Source: Candidatus Gastranaerophilales bacterium
Lineage (GTDB): Bacteria; Cyanobacteriota; Vampirovibrionia; Gastranaerophilales; Gastranaerophilaceae
Direction: 5' to 3'
Assembly: GCA_947624665.1 (NCBI GenBank)
Contig: CANQLK010000126.1
Span: 1 to 5,379, forward strand
Length of the DNA: 5,379 bases
Part shown: piece after piece, positions 1-5,368 of the stretch
Layout of the letters: each line of letters starts with the position of its first letter
Numbering within the stretch: position 1 is the first letter of the stretch
The notes under the pieces: generated by a model
Database searches by the model: none
What the model was told of the DNA's origin: nothing
What the model saw: only the letters and a program-made list of their open reading frames with translations
Position numbers and translations under genes: made by a program

Positions 1-148
1 ATGGACTTGATATTCTGCCTTCACATGGCATTATCCAATTTGCTACTATCTCTGAAGATTTTACTTGTGTTTTATATCGATTACTTGTTTGAGAATTTGA
101 TTTAATTTGAGAATATGGAGGGTCAACCGCCCTTTTATAATTCGGCAT
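1..148 (-). CDS. 5' end of a probable M23 (LytM-type) peptidase gene, cut by the window edge
   Basis: The minus strand is open from an ATG at 148-146 to the window edge, giving 49 residues plus the first base (T) of codon 50. The start is MPNYKRAVDPPYSQ. After a polar, Ser/Gln/Lys-rich stretch (about residues 13-33) comes WIMPCEGRISSP (38-49). That matches the family entry motif of M23 metallopeptidases, usually W-x-x-P-x-x-G-x-I-x-S-x-F-G-x-R, and the trailing T fits the expected Phe. M23 enzymes cut peptide cross-links in peptidoglycan, or act as non-catalytic amidase activators. The zinc ligands would lie outside the window, so activity cannot be judged. An in-frame TGA lies about 30 bp upstream with no other ATG/GTG/TTG between, which fixes the start; AGGTGA sits just before the ATG. 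No signal peptide or membrane segment is visible, which is odd for a wall enzyme. A promoter candidate lies at 178-205. Family assignment rests on one motif. Confidence 0.62.
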   Translation of the reverse strand, partial: MPNYKRAVDPPYSQIKSNSQTSNRYKTQVKSSEIVANWIMPCEGRISSP

Positions 149-177
149 TTCACCTAAATTTAAAAATCTATATTTTC

Positions 178-205
178 AGTATAAATCTTTTTTCAAAGAC
201 TTCAA
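178..205 (-). promoter_or_regulatory. Candidate sigma70-type promoter for the M23-like gene
   Basis: On the minus strand TTGAAG (205-200; 4 of 6 to TTGACA) and TATACT (183-178; 5 of 6 to TATAAT) are separated by 16 bp. Transcription would begin near 171 and give a leader of about 22 nt holding the AGGTGA ribosome binding site of the gene starting at 148. The position is right for a gene that follows a hairpin-terminated operon, but AT-rich DNA yields such matches by chance. Confidence 0.42.
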
Positions 206-401
206 TCCTATGTCGATAAATTTAATCATTTTCCATATATTTAATATCGCCAAAACCATGATGTTTACAAGGTTACATTTATATGTAAATAATTGTAAAA
301 TGTTATAAAAATAATTGCGTTTTCTTGTAAATTTGAATTCAGAATAAAAAAAATCTGCACAAAAAGTATAAACTTAAAATTCGAAAAAGGCTTATAATAG
401 G

Positions 402-436
402 CGGATATTTCTCTTGATTAATAAGAGAAATATCCG
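402..436 (-). terminator. 14-bp hairpin after the aminopeptidase gene, probable transcript 3' end
   Basis: CGGATATTTCTCTT (402-415) and its exact reverse complement (423-436) flank a 7-nt loop, GATTAAT. The hairpin lies 51 bp past the aminopeptidase stop codon and is the first strong structure after the operon. It lacks a T-tract at its base on either strand: on the minus strand the next T-run (T5, 388-384) is 13 nt away. It may therefore be a weak or Rho-assisted terminator, or a 3'-end stabilising stem left after processing, rather than a textbook intrinsic terminator. Confidence 0.5.
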
Positions 437-463
437 AAAATTTTATAATATCCGAAATTTTAT
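430..463. repeat. Short tandem repeat, two copies at 18-bp period, sharing the hairpin arm
   Basis: ATATCCGAAAATTTTAT (430-446) is followed by ATATCCGAAATTTTAT (448-463), identical except for one missing A. The first copy includes the outer half of the hairpin's right arm (ATATCCG). The second carries AATATCCG (447-454), which is exactly complementary to 402-409, so the left arm has a weaker 8-bp alternative partner. The function is unknown; it may be the residue of a local duplication. Confidence 0.55.
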
Positions 464-487
464 CGGCTTCAATTATTAAATATATTC

Positions 488-1591
488 TTATATAAGAAAT
501 TTACCGTTCTCGTAAAACAGAGAGCCGTCGGCATATATTTTACCGCCGTTTTTCATATTTTTAATTAAATCCCAATGCAGTCCCGAAACATTTTTACCGC
601 CTGTATCGGGGTACGAAGCTCCTACTGCCATGTGGATAGAACCGCCAATTTTTTCATCAAAAAGTATGTTCCCTGTTACATCTTGAATCATTTCATTTGT
701 TCCGATAGCGATTTCTCCTACAAATTTTGAACCTTCATCCATATTTATCATGCTTATAAGGAATTCTTCTCCTTTTTCAGCTTTTGCATTTGTAATTTTA
801 CCGTTTTCAAGCGTTAAAAGCACTTTTTGAGCTTCATTACCATGATAAATTTGAGGGAAGTCAAAATAAATTTGACCGTTAGCACTGTCTTCAATCGGAG
901 AGGTATATACTTCACCGTCGGGGAAATTGCATTCTCCCGCACAGCTTTTCCATATTCTGCCTTTTACATTAAATGTAATATCTGTTTTTTCGCCCGTAAT
1001 TCTGATTTCTGATTTTTCATTTAGATAATCAGCTATTTTTTGCTGTTTTTCACCTATTTCCTGCCATTTTTCAACAGGGTTATCTAAATGAAGGTAGCAG
1101 GCTTTTATTAGGAAATCACTGTATTCATCAAGCGACATGTTAGCTTCTTGGGCAAGTGCTTGGGTTGGAAAATCTGCTATTACCCATTTTAAATCACCTT
1201 CGGCTGAGCGTTTTAGCATTTTTTCCGATAATCTTTTCATAACACCAGAACGCTTTGCAAGTTTCTTGGAGTCCTGTCGTGCCATATTTTTTACATTTAA
1301 CGGCGCCCCTATTGAAATTAAATTTTTTGCTTTATCATATTCAATTTCCGTCATCGGGTCTATGTATTCCAGTTGTTCATCTGTAGCATTCTTAATATAT
1401 ACTTCGCTTAATCCGTCTACTGCCGTTCTTACAACGGGATGTCCGCCTTTTAATAATACCTGTCTGTATATCTCTTTTACTAACGGCTGAGCTAAATATG
1501 AACCTGCTCTTATTATTGTCAGTTCACCTTTTTTTACCTTTACGGAATAATCCACTAAAACTTTTGCGTATTTTTCCCACAAATTTTCCAT
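488..1591 (-). CDS. M29-family metal-dependent aminopeptidase
   Basis: The 367-residue protein resembles the M29 group (AmpS, AmpT, PepS), cytosolic two-metal aminopeptidases that remove N-terminal residues from peptides; members are usually near 400-410 residues, so this one is slightly short. The family's metal and active-site positions can be matched by pattern: E227 in NFPDGE, E293 in GEIAIG, H320 in GGSIHMAVG, Y327 in GASYP, and H339 and D341 in SGLHWDL. The N-terminal half (about 1-190) is the less conserved substrate-side domain. There is no signal peptide or membrane segment. The ATG lies 9 bp after the lpxA stop, and its AGGAG begins inside that TAG codon, so it is probably translated from the same mRNA. 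The link to lipid A looks like co-transcription rather than shared function. Family assignment is firm; peptide specificity is not readable from sequence. Confidence 0.9.
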   Translation of the reverse strand: MENLWEKYAKVLVDYSVKVKKGELTIIRAGSYLAQPLVKEIYRQVLLKGGHPVVRTAVDGLSEVYIKNATDEQLEYIDPMTEIEYDKAKNLISIGAPLNVKNMARQDSKKLAKRSGVMKRLSEKMLKRSAEGDLKWVIADFPTQALAQEANMSLDEYSDFLIKACYLHLDNPVEKWQEIGEKQQKIADYLNEKSEIRITGEKTDITFNVKGRIWKSCAGECNFPDGEVYTSPIEDSANGQIYFDFPQIYHGNEAQKVLLTLENGKITNAKAEKGEEFLISMINMDEGSKFVGEIAIGTNEMIQDVTGNILFDEKIGGSIHMAVGASYPDTGGKNVSGLHWDLIKNMKNGGKIYADGSLFYENGKFLI

Positions 1592-1600
1592 TTTGTACTC

Positions 1601-2404
1601 CTACATTTCTACATCTTCAAGCTGATTGTTTCTTGAAAGATATATACCACGTTTTGAAGTTTTTATAAATTCCGCTAACCTCATAACATTTTTATCATCT
1701 TTATACTGTTCTTCAAGAATTTTAACCGTATCCGAAAGAAGATGAGTTCTTGATTGAATTAATTTGAAAGCTTCACGCAGATTTTTTCTTTCCTCGGGAG
1801 AAAATCCTCTTCTCTTAAGACCGATTGTATTAGGCCCGTGAAGAATTGCAGGTCGTCCGTCTGCCTTACAAAATGGAGGTATATCCATTCTTGAGGCCGA
1901 AAATCCTGATATAATTGCATATTCACCTATTCTGACATTTTGATGATATACGCTCATTCCGCCAAGGAACGCTCCTTTTCCTACTTGACAATGTCCGCCT
2001 ATTGTTGCTAAGTTTGCAAAAATAGCTTCATCTTCAACCACGCAGTTATGTGCAACATGGCTTGATGCCATGAATAAACATCTGTCGCCTACTCTTGTAA
2101 CTGCTCCATCCTCTCCTGCCGCACGGTTAATCGTTACGTATTCTTTTATTATGCAGTTTTTACCGATTATTGCTTTTGTCTTTTGTCCTTTGTAGCTTAA
2201 ATCCTGAGGTGCCGTTCCCAAACTTGCAAACGGGTATATGATTGTTCCTTCACCTATTTCACAATATTCCAAATAGGCATTTGCAATTATTTTTACATTT
2301 TCGCCAAGAACGACATCTTCTCCGATTATAACATTCGGCCCTATTTCACAGCTTTCAGGTATAATTGCTGTTTTTGATATTATTGCTGTATTATGAATTG
2401 TCAT
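1601..2404 (-). CDS. lpxA: UDP-N-acetylglucosamine O-acyltransferase LpxA
   Basis: LpxA transfers a (3R)-hydroxyacyl chain from ACP to the 3-OH of UDP-GlcNAc, the first and reversible step of lipid A synthesis, in the cytoplasm as a trimer. The 267 residues (E. coli has 262) begin with hexapeptide repeats of a left-handed beta-helix (about 1-180: IGPNVIIGED, VVLGENV and so on) and end in an alpha-helical domain (about 190-260) starting with the signature GLKRRGF (195-201). By alignment with E. coli, H119 in SSHVAHN is the catalytic base (His125), H138 and H154 match His144 and His160, and G167 matches Gly173, the acyl-length ruler. A Gly there suggests a long chain such as 3-hydroxymyristate. 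The start has GGAGA six bases upstream. It follows fabZ by 13 bp and precedes the aminopeptidase by 9 bp. The stop is TAG. Confidence 0.97.
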   Translation of the reverse strand: MTIHNTAIISKTAIIPESCEIGPNVIIGEDVVLGENVKIIANAYLEYCEIGEGTIIYPFASLGTAPQDLSYKGQKTKAIIGKNCIIKEYVTINRAAGEDGAVTRVGDRCLFMASSHVAHNCVVEDEAIFANLATIGGHCQVGKGAFLGGMSVYHQNVRIGEYAIISGFSASRMDIPPFCKADGRPAILHGPNTIGLKRRGFSPEERKNLREAFKLIQSRTHLLSDTVKILEEQYKDDKNVMRLAEFIKTSKRGIYLSRNNQLEDVEM

Positions 2405-2417
2405 TTTATTTCTCCGA

Positions 2418-2876
2418 TTATTTATTACCTACAATAGAAAACATAAGATCAGCTTCAACGGCTAATTGTCCGTCAACAAATCCTCTTGCATGAGCTTTAG
2501 CTATCGGCCCTTTAATTTTTACAAGCTCGGATTCCATATCAAATCTGTCACCGGGTTTTACTTGTTTTCTAAATCTCACTCCATCTATACCTGCATATAA
2601 AAATAATTTATCCTTATACTGCTCAAGCGGCATTAGAACACTTGCTGACATTTGTGCCATCGCTTCAAGCTGCAATACCCCCGGAAATACAGGATTACCC
2701 GGAAAATGCCCCTGGAAAAACTGTTCATTCATTGTTAGGTTCTTATACCCTTTGCAATATTTCCCCGGTACACACTCTGTTACCCTGTCTACCAGTACGA
2801 ACGGGTATCTGTGAGGTATCATGTCCATTATTTCCACAACATTGAATGATAATGTTTTTTCTTCTGTTTCTGTCAT
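2418..2876 (-). CDS. fabZ: (3R)-hydroxyacyl-ACP dehydratase FabZ
   Basis: FabZ dehydrates (3R)-hydroxyacyl-ACP to trans-2-enoyl-ACP in type II fatty acid elongation, and so competes with LpxA and LpxD for their acyl donors. The 152-residue hot-dog-fold protein has the usual family length. The substrate-loop motif IPHRYPFVLVDRV spans 20-32. The helix motif runs from GHFPGNPVFPG (56-66) to EAMAQ (71-75), with the catalytic pair H57 and E71. Its ATG overlaps the lpxC stop by one base (TAATG), and a GGAGG inside the last lpxC codons serves as its ribosome binding site. That arrangement implies translational coupling, which would tie FabZ and LpxC output together. FabZ between lpxC and lpxA is a common arrangement in diderms. 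FabA is unlikely given the length and motif form. Confidence 0.97.
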   Translation of the reverse strand: MTETEEKTLSFNVVEIMDMIPHRYPFVLVDRVTECVPGKYCKGYKNLTMNEQFFQGHFPGNPVFPGVLQLEAMAQMSASVLMPLEQYKDKLFLYAGIDGVRFRKQVKPGDRFDMESELVKIKGPIAKAHARGFVDGQLAVEADLMFSIVGNK

Positions 2877-2885
2877 TATGCCTCC
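2874..2885 (-). promoter_or_regulatory. fabZ ribosome binding site and TAATG stop-start junction with lpxC
   Basis: On the minus strand GGAGG (2885-2881) lies four bases before the fabZ ATG (2876-2874), and the lpxC TAA (2878-2876) shares its last A with that ATG. A ribosome ending lpxC would stop directly on the next start, the usual geometry for translational coupling by re-initiation. Confidence 0.8.
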
Positions 2886-3682
2886 ATTTTAAGTTTATCT
2901 TTTAACATTTTTGCAGCTATTGTATGGACTGTATGTCCTGCTTCTTTTACAATAATCTCGCCTTTAAAATTCAAGATATTACATCCTGCCAAATAAAAAT
3001 CTCCGATTAAATCAAGAATTTTATGTTTAATCGGTTCAAATTCCGATTTTAATTCCGAAGTATAACCATCATCCGTTAAACCGAGTGTATTTTCAAGACT
3101 TGCACCTCTTGCATATCCTGCTTTTTGAAGATTTTCAAGCTCTTTTAAATATCCGAAAGTCCTTGCTTCAATAATTTCATCCATTTTATTTATATCAAGA
3201 CTTACCCATCTGTTTTTCAAATCTTTATGGTTAAAATTTACTCCGTAAGTGACATTAAGATTATCAGAGGGCAAAACAATCAAATGAGTTTTTCCGTTTA
3301 AATAATAAACAGGTTCTTTTACCGTACAAATTCTGTTATCGGGAGCTATAATCCCTGAATTTTTAAATGCCTGCACCCATTCTTTTGAACCGCCTCCGTT
3401 TATCGGCAGTTCATAGTGAGTCAAATAAACATCCAATGAATTTATTTTACATACTGCGCAAGCCGCCATAAAGTGCTCTATCAGCATTATTTTTATGTCA
3501 TTATTTCCGATAACGGTGCAATGTTCGGTTGAAACTATATTATTTATATCCGCTTCAACACTTTTACCGTTAAAATGAAATCTTATGCCGTTCTTTTCTG
3601 ACGGACAAACCCTTGCTTCAGATTGCATGCCCGTCATTAATGCCGTGGATTTTATTGTAAATTCCCTGTTAATAGTAGCCAT
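2876..3682 (-). CDS. lpxC: UDP-3-O-acyl-N-acetylglucosamine deacetylase LpxC
   Basis: LpxC is the zinc-dependent deacetylase that makes lipid A synthesis irreversible. At 268 residues it is shorter than E. coli LpxC (305). Zinc ligands are present: H70 in LIEHFMAA (with the catalytic E69), and H220 and D224 in KHKILDLIGD. The general acid H250 in EAGHTVH, K221 (E. coli Lys239), and T175 in EARTFGYL (E. coli Thr191) are also present, so it should be active. Two departures stand out. The N-terminal family motif GxGLHTG reads STALMTG (12-18), with Met16 in place of His19. Also, only 18 residues follow H250, against about 40 in E. coli, so the E. coli FtsH-degron tail has no clear counterpart. 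The start follows lpxD by 2 bp, with AAAGGA six bases upstream inside the last lpxD codons. It overlaps fabZ by one base. Confidence 0.96.
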   Translation of the reverse strand: MATINREFTIKSTALMTGMQSEARVCPSEKNGIRFHFNGKSVEADINNIVSTEHCTVIGNNDIKIMLIEHFMAACAVCKINSLDVYLTHYELPINGGGSKEWVQAFKNSGIIAPDNRICTVKEPVYYLNGKTHLIVLPSDNLNVTYGVNFNHKDLKNRWVSLDINKMDEIIEARTFGYLKELENLQKAGYARGASLENTLGLTDDGYTSELKSEFEPIKHKILDLIGDFYLAGCNILNFKGEIIVKEAGHTVHTIAAKMLKDKLKMEA

Positions 3683-3684
3683 TT

Positions 3685-4773
3685 TTAATCCTTTAGCAAA
3701 TGTTCATAGTCTTTAAATTTATTAACAAGGTCTTCAGCCTTTTTCATTGTTTTCATGTGTTTTAAGAAGTCTTTTCTGGGCATAGCGGGAGCTCCGATAA
3801 GTATTGTTTTTTCGGGGAAGCTTCTTGTAATACCTGCTTTTGCCATTATTATCGAGTCGCTTCCGATTTCGATATGATCTGCCATACCGACCTGACCTGC
3901 AATAACAACTCTGTCGCCTATCTTACAGCTTCCTGCAATTCCCACTTGAGATACTATCATACAGCCTTTACCGATTTTGCAGTTATGTCCTATCTGTACG
4001 AGGTTATCTATCTTTGTTTGCTCTCCGATTACGGTATTCTCGATTGTACCTTTGTCAATACAGGTATTAGCGCCTATTTCAACATCATCACCTATCACAA
4101 CCGAACCTAATGACGGTATTTTGTAGATTTTTTGGTCTGTATTATCTTCTTTTACATTGCCTTCCTGTCTTGCATTTTCAACATTATTGGGATTTTCTGT
4201 AACAAAACTGAAACCGTCTGCGCCTATACTAACTCCGTGCTGGAGAATAACCCTATTTCCGATTATTGCATTATCACCTATGTTGCACCCGGGGTGGAAC
4301 AAACAATTTTCTCCGATTTGCACCGAACGTCCTAGATATGTATTTGCAAGTATTTTTGAATTTTTTCCTATTGATACATTCCTTGAAATTACGACATTAG
4401 GCCCTATTGAAACATTTTCGCCGATTTTCGCACTCGGGTGAATAACTGCACTCGGATGAATACCTGCCGTTGATTCGGGTGGTATATAAAATAAATGGAG
4501 TAATTTCATCATAGCTAATCTCGGACGTTCCGCTTCTATTGTTGAAATAATTTCCGATGAAACTCCTATCGGCACCAATGCCGCTTTTGCTTTTGTTTTA
4601 GATAAATTTTCTATTTCATCTTCATTTAAAGCAAGCGCCAATGTATTCTCATCTGCCAACATTGGCGGGCCTAATCTTGATATCTTTACGTCCTGAACTT
4701 TTGTTAATATCCCGCCTACTATCTCTGATATTTCTTCCAGCGTATATTCTTTGATACTATCTACATCCCTCAT
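3685..4773 (-). CDS. lpxD: UDP-3-O-(3-hydroxyacyl)glucosamine N-acyltransferase LpxD
   Basis: LpxD adds the second (3R)-hydroxyacyl chain, from ACP, to the 2-amino group of UDP-3-O-acyl-glucosamine, the third lipid A step, as a cytoplasmic trimer. The 362 residues (E. coli has 341) comprise an N-terminal uridine-binding domain (about 1-100), a left-handed beta-helix of hexapeptide repeats from about 104 (GIHPSAVIHPSAKIGEN) to 325, and a C-terminal helical tail (about 332-362). H263 in VQIGHNCKIG matches the catalytic His239 of E. coli. IGADGF (183-188), KIPSLGSVVIGDDVEIGANT (218-237) and GAPAMPRKDF (327-336) are also family signatures. Between IGADGF and KIP lies a hydrophilic stretch about 19 residues longer than in E. 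coli. Helix wording such as SQVGIAGSCKIGD resembles cyanobacterial and chlamydial LpxD more than enterobacterial. AAGGA lies seven bases before the ATG, and a promoter candidate precedes it. Confidence 0.96.
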   Translation of the reverse strand: MRDVDSIKEYTLEEISEIVGGILTKVQDVKISRLGPPMLADENTLALALNEDEIENLSKTKAKAALVPIGVSSEIISTIEAERPRLAMMKLLHLFYIPPESTAGIHPSAVIHPSAKIGENVSIGPNVVISRNVSIGKNSKILANTYLGRSVQIGENCLFHPGCNIGDNAIIGNRVILQHGVSIGADGFSFVTENPNNVENARQEGNVKEDNTDQKIYKIPSLGSVVIGDDVEIGANTCIDKGTIENTVIGEQTKIDNLVQIGHNCKIGKGCMIVSQVGIAGSCKIGDRVVIAGQVGMADHIEIGSDSIIMAKAGITRSFPEKTILIGAPAMPRKDFLKHMKTMKKAEDLVNKFKDYEHLLKD

Positions 4774-4798
4774 ATTATTTTCCTTCTTTTATTTTACT

Positions 4799-4827
4799 AT
4801 TCTAATACGAGGGAGTTAAAATTACAA
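4799..4827 (-). promoter_or_regulatory. Candidate sigma70-type promoter of the lpxD-lpxC-fabZ-lpxA operon
   Basis: On the minus strand TTGTAA (4827-4822; 4 of 6 to TTGACA) and TAGAAT (4804-4799; 5 of 6 to TATAAT) are spaced by 17 bp. Transcription would start near 4792, leaving a leader of about 19 nt that holds the AAGGA of lpxD. It sits in the 82-bp gap after rfaE2, by far the largest gap within this gene run, and no terminator is visible in that gap. The lipid A genes could therefore be driven both from here and by read-through from rfaE2. Confidence 0.5.
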
Positions 4828-4855
4828 TTTTTTCTGTTGCCGTTCAAATAATTTT

Positions 4856-5326
4856 TTACTTTTGGGGATTTTTCATTTTTTCAATGATAGAAGTAGTTGA
4901 TTTTCCTTCAACAAAATCGATGAATTCTATTTTAGTGCCTGCACTTATTATTTGCTTTGCTTCGGGTAAGGTTTCAACCGTATAATCCGCACCTTTTGTA
5001 TGAACGTCGGGTTTTATTTGCAAAATCAAGTCAATCGGTGAATTTTCATCAAATATAACAACATAATCAACACTTCTGAGTGCGCTTAATACTTCGGCTC
5101 TGTCATTTTCGTTATTTACGGGTCTGTCGTTTCCTTTTATTCTTTTTACCGATTTATCGGAGTTTAATGCTACTATTAATACATCTCCAAAACTCTTTGC
5201 TTTTTCAAGATACTTTACATGCCCGACATGCAGGATATCAAAGCAGCCGTTTGTGGTTACTATTGTTTTTCCTTCGGATTTTAGTTTTTTAACCAAATTT
5301 TCAATTTCATTTCGTTGTATCAGCAT
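4856..5326 (-). CDS. rfaE2: D-glycero-beta-D-manno-heptose 1-phosphate adenylyltransferase, stand-alone (RfaE domain II / HldC-type)
   Basis: The enzyme activates heptose 1-phosphate with ATP to ADP-heptose for the LPS inner core; ADP-heptose is also a known innate immune signal in hosts. The 156 residues form a single nucleotidyltransferase domain. TNGCFDILHVGHVKYL (25-40) carries the HxGH signature (H33, H36), and the stretch KRIKGNDRPVN (61-71) and the terminal VEGKSTTSII (139-148) match the C-terminal half of bifunctional E. coli HldE. The kinase half is absent, so the heptose kinase must be a separate gene, as in organisms with split hldA/hldC. TagD-like glycerol-3-phosphate cytidylyltransferases share HxGH but normally lack the RPVN and GxSTT segments. 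AGGAG lies five bases before the ATG. Directly upstream is a terminator-like hairpin. The next gene, lpxD, starts after 82 bp. Confidence 0.93.
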   Translation of the reverse strand: MLIQRNEIENLVKKLKSEGKTIVTTNGCFDILHVGHVKYLEKAKSFGDVLIVALNSDKSVKRIKGNDRPVNNENDRAEVLSALRSVDYVVIFDENSPIDLILQIKPDVHTKGADYTVETLPEAKQIISAGTKIEFIDFVEGKSTTSIIEKMKNPQK

Positions 5327-5331
5327 AATTA

Positions 5332-5336
5332 CTCCT
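5332..5336 (-). promoter_or_regulatory. rfaE2 ribosome binding site, directly after the hairpin's U-tract
   Basis: AGGAG on the minus strand stands five bases before the rfaE2 ATG and begins at the base immediately after the T6 run (5342-5337) of the upstream hairpin. The start is otherwise unambiguous. Confidence 0.8.
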
Positions 5337-5368
5337 AAAAAAGAGGCAATAAATTATTATTGCCTCTT
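5337..5368 (-). terminator. Intrinsic terminator-like hairpin with U-tract abutting the rfaE2 start
   Basis: AAGAGGCAATAA (5341-5352) and its exact reverse complement (5357-5368) form a 12-bp stem with the 4-nt loop ATTA. On the minus strand the stem runs into T6 (5342-5337), two of which belong to the stem, making an intrinsic terminator for transcription entering from outside the window. On the plus strand no T-tract follows, so it is one-directional. It ends 10 bp before the rfaE2 ATG, leaving little room for a separate rfaE2 promoter downstream of it. Confidence 0.75.

Larger units (their letters stand above)
149..487. other. Intergenic region between the lipid A operon and the M23-like gene
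   Basis: This AT-rich stretch has no convincing gene. From the operon side it holds a tandem repeat (430-463), a perfect 14-bp hairpin (402-436), a T5 run on the minus strand (388-384), a T8 run on the minus strand (353-346) with no clear stem before it, and a promoter candidate (178-205). The part from about 210 to 345 shows nothing recognisable beyond AT-rich sequence. One minus-strand reading frame stays open here for about 60 codons, but its only ATG (259) lacks a ribosome binding site and its 3' end overlaps the promoter candidate. Confidence 0.6.

Noticed and set aside
3..92. Plus-strand open frame ending in TGA that could be read as the C-terminus of an incoming gene.
   Set aside because: The overlapping minus-strand frame stays open to the edge and carries an M23-like motif, so the plus-strand frame is best explained as its shadow.
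119..136. Plus-strand AGGG/CCCT stem followed by TTTT, resembling a small terminator.
   Set aside because: The stem has only four strong pairs and lies within the coding start of the M23-like gene on the other strand.
176..259. Minus-strand 27-codon frame (MVLAILNIWKMIKF...), in a frame open for about 60 codons without a stop.
   Set aside because: No ribosome binding site precedes the ATG, the composition is that of AT-rich DNA, and its 3' end overlaps the better-supported promoter candidate for the next gene.
393..398. Plus-strand TATAAT just before the 14-bp hairpin, hinting at a small RNA promoter.
   Set aside because: No -35 element lies at a suitable distance and the predicted start would fall at the hairpin base; TATAAT is expected by chance in such AT-rich sequence.
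4132..4441. Plus-strand open frames of 67-94 codons inside lpxD.
   Set aside because: They lie opposite a conserved hexapeptide-repeat gene, have no ribosome binding site and show no protein-like motif; repeated codon patterns in lpxD keep the reverse frames open.
4856..5326. Reading the HxGH protein as a TagD-type glycerol-3-phosphate cytidylyltransferase or a pantetheine-phosphate adenylyltransferase.
   Set aside because: RPVN and the C-terminal VEGKSTTSII match the RfaE/HldE adenylyltransferase domain, and the LPS neighbourhood agrees.
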